Below are positions 16,436 through 25,699 of a DNA stretch of 64,000 bases, in pieces. Origin of the DNA: Spirosoma oryzicola (GTDB lineage: Bacteria; Bacteroidota; Bacteroidia; Cytophagales; Spirosomataceae); the NCBI RefSeq assembly GCF_021233055.1, contig NZ_CP089538.1, positions 1,345,501 through 1,409,500 on the forward strand. Direction: 5' to 3'. A program made the translations under genes and the position numbers. Under the pieces are notes generated by a model, which saw only the letters and a program-made list of their open reading frames with translations, ran no database searches and had not been told where the DNA came from. The stretch's first letter is position 1, and every line of letters starts with the position of its first letter.

Positions 16436-19400
16436 TTAAAAGTTCAGATTGAGACCAACCGTGTACGTACGAGGAACCGGGTTTGTACGGTTGTCTAAGC
16501 CTGGCTGAGCGTTAGCGGCCAGGTTCGTCGTTGTAATGCCGTTCAGCTCAGGGTCGAGGCCTTTGTATTTGGTGAATACGTGGGCGTTCTGAATCTGTGC
16601 GTAAATTCGGAATGTGTTCGCTCTGATCTTGTTACGAATACCAGTTGGCAGGGTGTATCCTACGCTGATGTTTTGTACCCGAAGGAACGAGCCATCTTCC
16701 AGGAAGCGGCTGTTCAGGTTACCGGTTTGCAGAACGTTGGCATCCGAGTTGAAGTACAGACGAGGAACATCCGTAACCTGACCTTCACCAGTCCAGCGGT
16801 TCAGCAGTTCGCGACCAGCGTTAGCAAAAACCTGGTTGTTCAACTGCTCCTGCCGGGTGATGTTGTAAATTTTGTTGCCACCCGCAAACGTCAGGAACAG
16901 CGTTGCATCGAAATTCTTGTAGTTGAAGCTGTTGTTAAAGCCACCATACCACGTTGGGTTACCAACGCCCAGAATTTTCTTGTCACTCGCTGTCAGCGCA
17001 TTTGCTGCGGTTGCTACGTTGCTTGGGTTTGCCGGATCGTAAGTAGCCCACAGGAAGTTGTTGGTCGCCGTAGTTGTCTTACCGATCAGGTATTGCACCT
17101 GAGAACCGTCTGCTTTTTCAAAGATTGGGTTACCGTTCGATGCGTTTACACCGCGGCTAACATAACCCCAGAACGCACCAATCGACTCGCCTTCGCGCAG
17201 AATGTTGTACGGAGACGTTGGCGATGGAATGATATCGGTGCCGTTGACCAGTTGTAAAATCTTGTTTTTCACGAACGTCAGGTTGAAGTTCGTGCGCCAC
17301 GAGAAGTTATTTTTCTGGAAGTTAACCGTGCTCAACGAAAACTCAACCCCCTGGTTGTACATCTTACCAATGTTCTGGGCAATCGAGTTAATGTTGGCCC
17401 CTGGTCCTGGAACACCCAGCGACGGAGCCGTTGGCGCTTGCAGAATCAGGTTATCGATGTTATTACGGAAATACTCAGCCGTAAAGCTAATCCGGTTCGA
17501 GAAGAACGAAGCGTCTACGCCAAGGTTCAGCTTGTTACTCGTTTCGAATTTCAGGTTGTTGTTACCCACCTGATTGAAGCGAATACCACTTACATCACCG
17601 TATTGGGTTGCTGCGAAGATACCGGCGTAAGGATAGTTACCGATTTCAACGTTACCAACCTGCGCATAACCACCACGCAGTTTCAATTCGCTCAGGAAGG
17701 TAGCCGATTTCAGGAAGCTTTCCTCCGACAAACGCCAGCCGACCGATACACCCGGCAGCAGGGCACCCTGGTTACCGATTGGCAGCGACGAAATCTTATC
17801 CTGACGAAGCGTAGCGGTGATTAGATACCGGTCGCCGTACGAGTAGTTGGCCCGACCGAAAACCGATTCGAAGGCGCGCTGACTCGCTGAACCATAGATC
17901 TGCTGGTTTGTCAATGATCCGGTAATGATGTTGCCATTAACACCGAAGTACTTGTCTGATATGCTGTAGCCGTACGACTCAAACCACCGGAAGTTCGTCT
18001 TCTGCAATTCGAAACCGACTACGGCACCAATCTTGTGCTGGCCCATTGTACGGTTGTAGCTCAACGTATTCTGCCAGTTGTACCGGAACTGCGGCTGGTA
18101 CGTTTGGTCTACTGACCCTTTGATCGAAAAGCCATCGCCATGATCGGGGTTGAGGTAAACAAAATCTTCGTTGCTCAGGTAGTTGATCCCGATTTGCGAC
18201 CGGGCGTTCAGGCCTTTAACAATCTCGACATCAATGTACGCATTACCCGTCAAGTTCAGGTTCTGGTTTCTATAGATGTTGTTGTCCAGAATGAACTGCT
18301 GGTTGGTGTAGTTACCGTAAAGCGCACGGGTGTTAGCACCACGACCCAGGCTTTGACCTTCGATGTTGTAGGTACCATCTGGATACTTAACCGGAACGTT
18401 CGGGAACGCGTAAATGGCACCCGCTACGTTACCCGACAAGGCGTTTGTGCCTTGGTTTAAGCCTGTGTTCGTCGTGTGCGTAGCAAAAATGTTGGTACCA
18501 AACGTGACCTTATCGTTGAACGCTTTCTGATCAAGCCGGGCACGAGCGCTGTATTTTTTCTGATTGTTACCAACAATGTTACCTTCCAGATTGGCGTATC
18601 CAAGCGAGAAGTAGTAGTTGGTTTGATCCGTACCACCGCTAAACGACAGAGAGTGGTTTTGCTGGAAACCGCTCCGCAGAATGACATCCTGCCAATCCGT
18701 GTTGTAATTCTGGCCCGTTGCGGTGTTAGACGTTGGGAACGCATTAGCGGCCAGGCCAGCGTTCGTCAGTTTTTCGTTCGCAATCGTAACAAACTCATCG
18801 GCGTTCAGCAGATCGAACCGTTTTGCTGGCTGCGCAACGGCAAACCAGCCGTCGTACGAAACCCGTGGTGCTCCTTTTTTACCCCGCTTGGTTGTGATCA
18901 GGATAACCCCGTTGGCTGCCCGCGAACCATAGATAGCCGTTGCCGATCCATCTTTCAACACTTCAACGCTTTCAATATCGTTTGGGTTGATATCGCCAAG
19001 TGGGTTATACGGGTTGCTGGTCGATGCGCCCTGGTTACCCGTGATGTACGGAACACCATCAACTACATACAAAGGATCTGCTCCGTTCGAGATCGAGTTT
19101 GTGCCGCGAATACGAACCGTAGCCGCCTGACCCAATACACCACCCGGTACAGATGCCTGAACACCCGCCACCTGACCTTGCAGGTACTTGTCAAAGCTAG
19201 GTACGGCAATGTTTTTAACACCATCACCTTTAATCGTACCGACCGATCCTGTTACGTCACGGCGTTGCTGCGTACCATACCCTGTTACGACAACTTCGCT
19301 TAATTGCTGTGAGTCGCCCGAAAGCTTTACGTTAATCGTTGAGCGGCTACCAATGGCCGTTTCCTGAGAAGTGTAACCGATGAAACTAAATACCAGGGTT

Positions 19401-19606
19401 CCGTTGGCAGAAGCGTTCAGGCGGTAATTACCTTGAGCATCCGTCGTTGTACCGCGTTGCGTACCTTTTAACTGTACTGTCACACCTGGTAGAGGAGAGT
19501 CATCATCTGATGAAGTGACGCGACCGCTAACCGCTACATCCTGTGCCAATACTGGCAAACAGAAAAGTAGTGAAAGCAGCCAGCTTCCCAATAAAATTTT
19601 GCGCAT
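16436..19606 (-). CDS. SusC/RagA-family TonB-dependent outer-membrane receptor
   Basis: TonB-dependent importer of 1056 residues, partner of the SusD downstream. Signal peptide to about residue 21 (CLPVLAQ), a carboxypeptidase-regulatory-like repeat (about 25-95: VSGRVTSSDDDSPLPGVTV, GTTTDAQGNYRL), the SusC signature LSEVVVTGYGTQ near 105, a plug with VRIRGTNSIS, DPLYVVDGVP and ANGVILITTKRG, and a beta-barrel ending in the aromatic NLNF. It has no STN signalling domain, in line with the absence of an anti-sigma factor here. The repeat and plug are close to those of the paralogue at 22456-25557. Substrate unknown. Confidence 0.95.
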   Translation of the reverse strand: MRKILLGSWLLSLLFCLPVLAQDVAVSGRVTSSDDDSPLPGVTVQLKGTQRGTTTDAQGNYRLNASANGTLVFSFIGYTSQETAIGSRSTINVKLSGDSQQLSEVVVTGYGTQQRRDVTGSVGTIKGDGVKNIAVPSFDKYLQGQVAGVQASVPGGVLGQAATVRIRGTNSISNGADPLYVVDGVPYITGNQGASTSNPYNPLGDINPNDIESVEVLKDGSATAIYGSRAANGVILITTKRGKKGAPRVSYDGWFAVAQPAKRFDLLNADEFVTIANEKLTNAGLAANAFPTSNTATGQNYNTDWQDVILRSGFQQNHSLSFSGGTDQTNYYFSLGYANLEGNIVGNNQKKYSARARLDQKAFNDKVTFGTNIFATHTTNTGLNQGTNALSGNVAGAIYAFPNVPVKYPDGTYNIEGQSLGRGANTRALYGNYTNQQFILDNNIYRNQNLNLTGNAYIDVEIVKGLNARSQIGINYLSNEDFVYLNPDHGDGFSIKGSVDQTYQPQFRYNWQNTLSYNRTMGQHKIGAVVGFELQKTNFRWFESYGYSISDKYFGVNGNIITGSLTNQQIYGSASQRAFESVFGRANYSYGDRYLITATLRQDKISSLPIGNQGALLPGVSVGWRLSEESFLKSATFLSELKLRGGYAQVGNVEIGNYPYAGIFAATQYGDVSGIRFNQVGNNNLKFETSNKLNLGVDASFFSNRISFTAEYFRNNIDNLILQAPTAPSLGVPGPGANINSIAQNIGKMYNQGVEFSLSTVNFQKNNFSWRTNFNLTFVKNKILQLVNGTDIIPSPTSPYNILREGESIGAFWGYVSRGVNASNGNPIFEKADGSQVQYLIGKTTTATNNFLWATYDPANPSNVATAANALTASDKKILGVGNPTWYGGFNNSFNYKNFDATLFLTFAGGNKIYNITRQEQLNNQVFANAGRELLNRWTGEGQVTDVPRLYFNSDANVLQTGNLNSRFLEDGSFLRVQNISVGYTLPTGIRNKIRANTFRIYAQIQNAHVFTKYKGLDPELNGITTTNLAANAQPGLDNRTNPVPRTYTVGLNLNF

Positions 19607-19653
19607 AAAATAGTGTGAGTTAAAAACTTATTAAATTCCCGAAAACGGGAATA

Positions 19654-19661
19654 CAAAGTTA
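19654..19661 (-). promoter_or_regulatory. Likely -7 element of the first SusC/SusD operon
   Basis: On the minus strand this reads TAACTTTG, a full TAnnTTTG match about 48 bases before the SusC ATG. No good TTG was found at the proper distance upstream. A short hairpin (ATTCCCG/CGGGAAT, 19635-19652) follows in the leader. Confidence 0.45.
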
Positions 19662-20327
19662 GTATATGGAGAACTAAGTTGGTTATCTAGAATAAATATT
19701 TTTGTAATATTCCAATAAAGCGCGCTTGAAGCTATCTTCCTACAGACTGAAACGAAAAAAATGGCTGGTAATTAGCTAGATGAGTAGAAAAACAAACCAA
19801 AGTGCATTTAACGCGATTATGCGCAGGTGCGTTACGTTGACAAGGCTTCTAACATTGTTGCCTAGAAAGCGTAGAGATAACAGCGATGAATAACGCACGT
19901 ATAGTGAAGAATTAGAATTATCGCTGATAAGGTGTTATAAGTCAGTTTGTTAATTTGTAACGTGACTATCAGAAGTTATTACTTAGAAAGCCATTTGGCG
20001 ATAATTAGCCAATGTCTAATCAAGAACAATATTGACCTTTGAGTATATATAGCTATGTCACGTATTAAATTTCTATAAAATTTAATCAAATATTTATTTT
20101 GAATATAATGTAAAAATCAAAATATAATATTTGTAATAACAGATAATACGTATAATATTTTAAAAGTATTTAATATGCATGCATAACAACTGTTAATAGG
20201 TTGAATTGTATTTTTTCTATATATGACTCTTTTGGGTATGGTATTTATAACTACTCCTTTTGCTCGTTTTTGTTTGATCGAATGAATTGTACAAGTAGAC
20301 AACATGGCGTCAAATTTATCGTGATAC
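19662..20327. other. AT-rich intergenic region without a convincing gene
   Basis: About 670 bases between the two SusC/SusD operons, markedly richer in A and T than the flanks, especially 20035-20235. The only frame (62 codons on the minus strand, 20117-20305) has atypical composition and resembles nothing known. The promoter region of the first operon lies at the left end. Confidence 0.5.
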
Positions 20328-20391
20328 CATTATTTTGGAAGTAAAAAAGCAGCCTGATTGATCAGGCTGCTTTTTTACTTCCAAAATAATG
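20328..20391 (-). terminator. 31-base perfect hairpin ending the second SusC/SusD operon
   Basis: Arms 20328-20358 and 20361-20391 are exact complements around a 2-base loop, with A6/T6 blocks inside the stem. The hairpin begins 7 bases after the stop codon of the lipoprotein gene. The inner AGCAGCCTGAT/ATCAGGCTGCTTTTTT alone would act as an intrinsic terminator on either strand. Confidence 0.8.
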
Positions 20392-20398
20392 AGGCTAA

Positions 20399-20881
20399 TT
20401 ATTGTCTGAACGAGAAACCAAGCCGTTTGTAATTTTGGCTAGGCTTGAAATCGGTGCTCGTGCTGTCGATCACGAAAACAACGTTGCCTACAGGTGCCGT
20501 CGTGCTAGTCGCTCGGCCTACCGTTAGTGTCAATGAACCGAAGCTGTCTCCTTTGGGGATGGTCACATTACCACCATTAGTGATTGTGTAACTGCTTGCC
20601 GAGGCTGTTGTACCATTGGGATCGACAAACACCCGTACCGTCATATCGGCCGAACGCTGAGCGCCAACCAGGTTCAACTGTGCCACTCGGGTAGCGCCAC
20701 CCGTAACGCTGTTTGGCAGGCTGATGATCGGGTACGTTCTGCCGACTGCGTTTGTCGTGAGTACTGCGTCGTTGAATTCAATCAAGGTCTGACTATCAAA
20801 AACCTTGTCAAGACTATTGTCACAAGCGGCTATTCCTAACGTTAGTAGCAAAGCCGGAAAGACATATTTTAGTTTTTTCAT
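20399..20881 (-). CDS. Small lipoprotein of the second SusC/SusD operon
   Basis: 160-residue lipoprotein encoded 53 bases after the SusD gene and last in the operon. Signal peptide with lipobox GIAAC, lipidated Cys at residue 20. The rest is beta-rich (TRVAQLNLVGAQRSADMTVRVFVDP, SFGSLTLTVGRA) and resembles the Ig/Calx-beta-like DUF4843-type lipoproteins found after SusD genes. By position it could play a SusE/SusF-like surface role, but it is much shorter than those proteins and shows no recognised binding domain. Function inferred from context only. Confidence 0.7.
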   Translation of the reverse strand: MKKLKYVFPALLLTLGIAACDNSLDKVFDSQTLIEFNDAVLTTNAVGRTYPIISLPNSVTGGATRVAQLNLVGAQRSADMTVRVFVDPNGTTASASSYTITNGGNVTIPKGDSFGSLTLTVGRATSTTAPVGNVVFVIDSTSTDFKPSQNYKRLGFSFRQ

Positions 20882-20934
20882 GAATCTAGATGTTAAGTGA
20901 ACCGGTACCAGCTTACTGGTACCGGTTGTGACGA

Positions 20935-22428
20935 CTAGTATCCGAAATTCTGCCGAATGTTTCTGTTCGTCGATACTTCATTGACCGGAATGTTGGCCAG
21001 AATACGGTAATCGTTATACGGAAGACCACCACCTTGTGCTGTCGCTTTAACAACATCCTGCCCACGACGCTTCAGATCGAACCAGCGGTGTCCTTCAAAC
21101 GCATATTCTAACCGCCGTTGACGTAGAATCTCGCTTAGGAGAGCATCTCCGGTCAAGCCCGTGCGAGCCGATAGACCCCGGTTCGTACGCATTGTGTTCA
21201 AATCCGTTAAGGCGTCGGCGGTGTTACCCAGCATGAAATTGGCTTCCGCGCGGTTCAGATAGGCTTCCGAAATTCGAAGGATAGGGACGTTGTCCAGGTT
21301 GATTGTCCCGTTTTTCCCCAAGAATTTGGTGCATTCGACGAACGCTGTGCCGCGACCGGTTGTGCCAAGTTCGTAAAGCTGCGAGCGTACATCAGCTGGC
21401 TGACCGCTGGTAGCTGTTTCAGAGCGAAGATCCGTCAGAAACGCCGTTGTTGGAACAAGGTCACCAAAGCCACCCGTTGTGCTCCGGTCGCCAGAGCGCA
21501 CCAGCGTAGTATAGGTGGTCTGTAGTGATAGGTTTACCCCGATGTTTTCCGAAAGAGCAGTAAACTGCAATTCGAAGACTGACTCAGGGTTCCTGGGGGC
21601 GCGCCATCCGGCAACGTAGCTCGTTGCATCAAGCAGCTTTACGGAACCGCCAATAGCATCGGTGGCGTACTTGACCGCGTTCGCGTAATCTTTGTTATAC
21701 AGCGCAACGCGAGACAGCAATTCCTGAGCAGCGGCTAAGTTGCCGTAAGCAGGAACGCTGGCGCTATTCGACGCATTGCGGCCAAACAGGTTGATCGCCG
21801 TTTGCAGATCGCTATAAATCTGTTTGTATACGTCGGCGATTGAGGCACGGGCCGGGAAAGCAATCTGGTCCTGGTTGTTGACACCGTTAAGAACGATGGG
21901 TACGCCACCCCGGCTTTGCTGCGCGATCTCAACGCCCGGATCATACGCGTATATCCGCATCAAATCGTGGTACAGCAGGCCACGTAAAAAATAGCACTGG
22001 CCCATGATCGAGTTCCGACGGTTGGTGTCGGTCAGCGTCGTCACTTTGGGTGTCGCTTCCAGCAACAGATTCGCCTGGTTAATGGCGAAATAAGCCGATT
22101 GCCAGGTGCCTGTCGTCTGAGCGGTCCCGAAGGTGTTCTGAGCTACGTTTCTAGCCTCACTGTTCAGACGCCCTGATTTGTTTGTTGCCTGTGCGTTGTC
22201 GGCCAGCGCTTCTGCTACGGCTAGCATGTCTCTACCGTAAAGAGATACGTTCTGCATCCGGTCGTAGATGCCGTTCAACGTAGCATCGATACCTTCAACC
22301 GTTGTGAGTGCGGTCGATAAATCGGCATTCGACCGGGGTTCTACTTCGAGCAGACTGTTACACGACGCTAGTGCCAAAACAGCGCCAACGAACAAGCCAC
22401 CAGTCAGCGTATTTATGGAAATTCGCAT
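20935..22428 (-). CDS. SusD/RagB-family outer-membrane lipoprotein
   Basis: Nutrient-binding partner of the SusC encoded 27 bases upstream. Lipobox ALASC with Cys at residue 23; N-terminal SusD-like domain (LLEVEPRSNADLSTALTT, NQANLLLEATPKV, FLRGLLYHDLMRIY); C-terminal RagB/SusD domain with ILRISEAYLNRAEANFMLGN, LNTMRTNRGL, EILRQRRLEYAFEGHRWFDLKRRG and a closing NIPVNEVSTN...NFGY. 497 residues is normal. It belongs to a three-gene operon with SusC and a small lipoprotein; no degrading enzyme is linked except possibly the divergent amidohydrolase. Confidence 0.94.
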   Translation of the reverse strand: MRISINTLTGGLFVGAVLALASCNSLLEVEPRSNADLSTALTTVEGIDATLNGIYDRMQNVSLYGRDMLAVAEALADNAQATNKSGRLNSEARNVAQNTFGTAQTTGTWQSAYFAINQANLLLEATPKVTTLTDTNRRNSIMGQCYFLRGLLYHDLMRIYAYDPGVEIAQQSRGGVPIVLNGVNNQDQIAFPARASIADVYKQIYSDLQTAINLFGRNASNSASVPAYGNLAAAQELLSRVALYNKDYANAVKYATDAIGGSVKLLDATSYVAGWRAPRNPESVFELQFTALSENIGVNLSLQTTYTTLVRSGDRSTTGGFGDLVPTTAFLTDLRSETATSGQPADVRSQLYELGTTGRGTAFVECTKFLGKNGTINLDNVPILRISEAYLNRAEANFMLGNTADALTDLNTMRTNRGLSARTGLTGDALLSEILRQRRLEYAFEGHRWFDLKRRGQDVVKATAQGGGLPYNDYRILANIPVNEVSTNRNIRQNFGY

Positions 22429-22455
22429 GGATTACTAAGTCCTTTGATTGATGAA

Positions 22456-25400
22456 TTAAAATGTCAGATTGATACCGGCTGTGTAAGACCGCGAGTTGGG
22501 TACTACTCCGCTGCTACCAGCACCCAGATCGATAAACTCAGGATCGTAGCTGGTCCACCGGGTCCATGTGATCAGGTTCTGCGCTTGCAGATAGATACGG
22601 GCATTCGAGGTGCCGATTTTCTTGCCAAGCACCGACGGAATGTTGTAGCTTAGCGTCAACTGCTTCAAACGCAGGTAAGAAGCGTCTTCAATCGTACGCG
22701 AGCCGCTCAGACCATTGGTTCCCCGTGTTTCGACGTTGCCATTGATGGGACGTGGTACGTCGGTAATATCACCCGCTTTCTGCCAGCGACGTTCGTAAAC
22801 CGACCGGAGTGCGTTGAAATCGCGTCCCGCCAATTCAGCCAAGAATGACGTTTGGCCGTTAGGCGACCGCCGACCGTAGTCGTACTGGAAGAATACGTCC
22901 AACGACAACCCTTTATAAGTGAACGTATTGATAAATCCTCCGTAGAATTTAGGCAACTGAGTTCCTAAATAGCGCTGATCGCGTGGGCTAACCGGGGTAT
23001 ACGTAATGTTTCCGGCGTAGTCGTAGAACATCGCCCGGCCCGTTGCTGGGTTTACACCCGCATACTCAAATGTGTACTGTGGCAGCAAGGGGCGTCCCTG
23101 GATAGCCGTGCGGGTTACACCGTAGTAATCCACGTAGTTGATCGTAATCGCACTATCCGGATTTTGTAGCGGAGTGATGCCATCGATCAGCTTCGTCACT
23201 TTGTTGTTAATGAACGTAATGTTGAACGATGTTTTCCACTTAAGGTCACCGGCTTGCAGGTTTACCGTGTTCAGTTCTATCTCAAGACCCCGGTTTTGTA
23301 CAGATCCAGCGTTCCGTGAAATGCTTGAATAACCCGTTGTGTAAGGCAGGTTCACGGCCAGCAGCAGATCACGGCTGGTGCGGTTGAACACGTCGACCGA
23401 TCCGTTGATCCGGTTGTTGAAAAAGCCAAAGTCAACGCCAAGGTTGGTCGTCACGTTTGTTTCCCATTTCAAGCCGGGGTTGCTCAGTTGTGTTGGGGCA
23501 AAACCAGCCGATCCGTTGTAATCATACCCTGGGCTTACCAAACCCAGCGATGGGAAGTTGCTCAGGCCAAAAAGCGTTCCGATCTGGTCGTTTCCGGTTG
23601 TACCGTACGACGCACGAAGCTTCAGCTCGCTCAATACGCGGTTTCCTTTCAGGAAGGCTTCTTCAGAAACCAGCCAGGCTCCCGATACCGACGGGAAAAA
23701 GCCGTATCGGTTGTCGGCTCCAAAGCGGCTCGAACCATCGATACGGGCGATCAGGCTAAGGTCGTATTTTTTGTTGTAGTTGTATTTGAGGTTACCAAAT
23801 GCCGATGCTTTGGTGTAACCCGTCCAGCCACCACCAATCGATTGCGGTAAAGCCGCTGCACTACCGTACCGGAAGTCGGGAGTTGGTACGTTCGTGATGT
23901 TTGAAGCGGTAAAGTCGTTTACATCCGAGCGGTACTCGACGCCTAACAGGCCACTCACATCATGCGCACCCCCAAAGGTTTTTGCGTAGTTAACCGTCAA
24001 GTTGGTCAGGAAGTTGACGTTCTGGTTGAACTGGTCCTGTAACCGTCCCCGAACGACGTAAGCATCTCCTGTACGCGGATCAGCGAAGTACCGTCCTTTG
24101 ATGGCCCGGTAGTCCAGGCTGACAAAGGGACGGATGCTCAGACCGTCGAAAGGTTTGTAATTAAGCGACAAGCCCCCAACGAACTGGTTGATCACCGACC
24201 GAATGTCGTTCAGGGTAGACACCTGAATGATGTTTTGGTTCAGCGCACCGGGCGTACCACCCTGGTCTGGCGTACCGTAGAATGAACCGTCAGGATTGTA
24301 AATAGGGACACTTGGAATCATCAGCGACGAAGAGAAGGCCGACGAACCCAGGAAGGTACCACCATTGGGCGAACCTTGCTGGCCATGCGCCGTGATCGTG
24401 CTAAGTTTCAGCGACTCTTCGAGGCTCAGTTTGCTGCTGATGCTGTGCGTTAAGGTTGTATTGAGCGTGCCCCGCTTAAAATCGACGTTAAGCAAATTGG
24501 CATTCTGCGTATAATACGAACCCGATATAAAGAATTTCGTTTTATCATTGCCTCCGTTCAGGCTCAACTCATAGTTGTTGGTGTTCCCTGTCCGGTAAGC
24601 CTCTTTCTGCCAGTCGTACGTGGGTAAAGCCGCAATCTCGGCATCCGTAAGGGTTGTCGGCTGACGAATGGTGTTCAGTACCGACGTGCGGGCTGCTTCG
24701 GCCGTCTGACCACCGTTGATACGGGCCTGCGTCCGTAACGCGATCCACTCCTGCGTGTTGAGAACGTCGAGCCGTTTTACCGGCTCATTGATACCCGTGT
24801 AATAGTTAAGCGAGATCTGCGTTTTGCCCGATTTTCCGCGCTTGGTCGTTACCAGTACGACACCGTTTGCCGCCTGCGACCCATAGATAGAAGCCGCAGC
24901 CGCATCTTTCAGGATTTCGATGCTCTCGATATCGTTTGGGTTCAGGAACGCCAGTGGGTTCGATGAGGTAAAGCTCGCGTTGTTGGTTGCGTTCAACTGA
25001 ACACCATCGACCACGTAGAGCGGATCTGAACCCGCCGAAATCGACCCTACTCCCCGGACCCGTACCTGGATGGCACCACCCGGTACACCATTGGCGGAGG
25101 TAATCTGTACACCAGCGGCACGTCCGGCCAGGGCTTTGTCAAAACTACCTACGGGCAAGTTCTGGATCGCACTCCCGTTTACCTTTGAACTGGCACCCGT
25201 AAACTCGCGCCGATTGACGGTTCCACCGTAGCCGGTTACGACCACTTCCGTGAGTTCATTCGAGCTATTTTCCAGCTGAACGTTCACTGTCGAGCGGTTG
25301 CCTATGGCTACTTCCTGGCTGGTAAACCCAATGAAACTAAATACCAGTCGGCCATTGGCGGGTGCACTCAACCGGTAGTTGCCCGTTGCGTCGGTTGTCG

Positions 25401-25557
25401 TGCCTCGTGAAGTTCCTTTTACCTGAACGCTTACACCGGGTAGGGCAGCGCCGTCGTCTGATGAAGTGATACGACCACTCACCGCTATATCTTGCGCCAA
25501 AACCGGCAAACAGGATAATAGCAAGAGCAGTAAACTTCCCGTTAGAAGTCCTCTCAT
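22456..25557 (-). CDS. SusC/RagA-family TonB-dependent outer-membrane receptor
   Basis: TonB-dependent importer of about 1033 residues. The open frame extends 50 codons further to 25707, but that part is AT-rich and contains the promoter; the ATG at 25557 begins a good signal peptide (MRGLLTGSLLLLLLSCLPVLAQ). Then follow the carboxypeptidase-like repeat (ALPGVSVQVKGTSRGTTTDATGNYRL), LTEVVVTGYGG, plug motifs VRVRGVGSISAGSDPLYVVDGVQ and ANGVVLVTTKRG, and a barrel ending in GINLTF. No STN domain. First gene of a three-gene operon. Substrate unknown; the divergent periplasmic M20 amidohydrolase hints at peptides or N-acyl compounds. Confidence 0.95.
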   Translation of the reverse strand: MRGLLTGSLLLLLLSCLPVLAQDIAVSGRITSSDDGAALPGVSVQVKGTSRGTTTDATGNYRLSAPANGRLVFSFIGFTSQEVAIGNRSTVNVQLENSSNELTEVVVTGYGGTVNRREFTGASSKVNGSAIQNLPVGSFDKALAGRAAGVQITSANGVPGGAIQVRVRGVGSISAGSDPLYVVDGVQLNATNNASFTSSNPLAFLNPNDIESIEILKDAAAASIYGSQAANGVVLVTTKRGKSGKTQISLNYYTGINEPVKRLDVLNTQEWIALRTQARINGGQTAEAARTSVLNTIRQPTTLTDAEIAALPTYDWQKEAYRTGNTNNYELSLNGGNDKTKFFISGSYYTQNANLLNVDFKRGTLNTTLTHSISSKLSLEESLKLSTITAHGQQGSPNGGTFLGSSAFSSSLMIPSVPIYNPDGSFYGTPDQGGTPGALNQNIIQVSTLNDIRSVINQFVGGLSLNYKPFDGLSIRPFVSLDYRAIKGRYFADPRTGDAYVVRGRLQDQFNQNVNFLTNLTVNYAKTFGGAHDVSGLLGVEYRSDVNDFTASNITNVPTPDFRYGSAAALPQSIGGGWTGYTKASAFGNLKYNYNKKYDLSLIARIDGSSRFGADNRYGFFPSVSGAWLVSEEAFLKGNRVLSELKLRASYGTTGNDQIGTLFGLSNFPSLGLVSPGYDYNGSAGFAPTQLSNPGLKWETNVTTNLGVDFGFFNNRINGSVDVFNRTSRDLLLAVNLPYTTGYSSISRNAGSVQNRGLEIELNTVNLQAGDLKWKTSFNITFINNKVTKLIDGITPLQNPDSAITINYVDYYGVTRTAIQGRPLLPQYTFEYAGVNPATGRAMFYDYAGNITYTPVSPRDQRYLGTQLPKFYGGFINTFTYKGLSLDVFFQYDYGRRSPNGQTSFLAELAGRDFNALRSVYERRWQKAGDITDVPRPINGNVETRGTNGLSGSRTIEDASYLRLKQLTLSYNIPSVLGKKIGTSNARIYLQAQNLITWTRWTSYDPEFIDLGAGSSGVVPNSRSYTAGINLTF

Positions 25558-25603
25558 AAAAGTTGAAAAGCTGAAATGTTTTATAAAGATTAAAACAGGG
25601 TTA

Positions 25604-25633
25604 CAAAAATAACTGGTAAATGTTTTAGTACAA
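25604..25633 (-). promoter_or_regulatory. Bacteroidota-type promoter of the second SusC/SusD operon
   Basis: On the minus strand: TTG (25633-25631), a 19-base spacer and TATTTTTG (25611-25604), a full match to TTG-N19-TAnnTTTG. Transcription would start near 25598, about 40 bases before the ATG at 25557, which excludes the longer upstream reading frame. Confidence 0.65.
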
Positions 25634-25699
25634 TATATTCTATGGAAATAGTGTAACTTGCTTTTTAAGTATGAACAATCGTTAAAATTGTATAATTTG

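Noticed and set aside
18476..19303. 275-codon plus-strand frame opposite the first SusC
   Set aside because: Lies fully antisense to a clear SusC gene; many Arg/Val-rich shadow frames of this kind occur opposite SusC genes and show no family features.
20117..20305. 62-codon minus-strand frame in the AT-rich gap
   Set aside because: Composition is set by the AT-rich DNA, no family resemblance and no signal or domain; likely chance.
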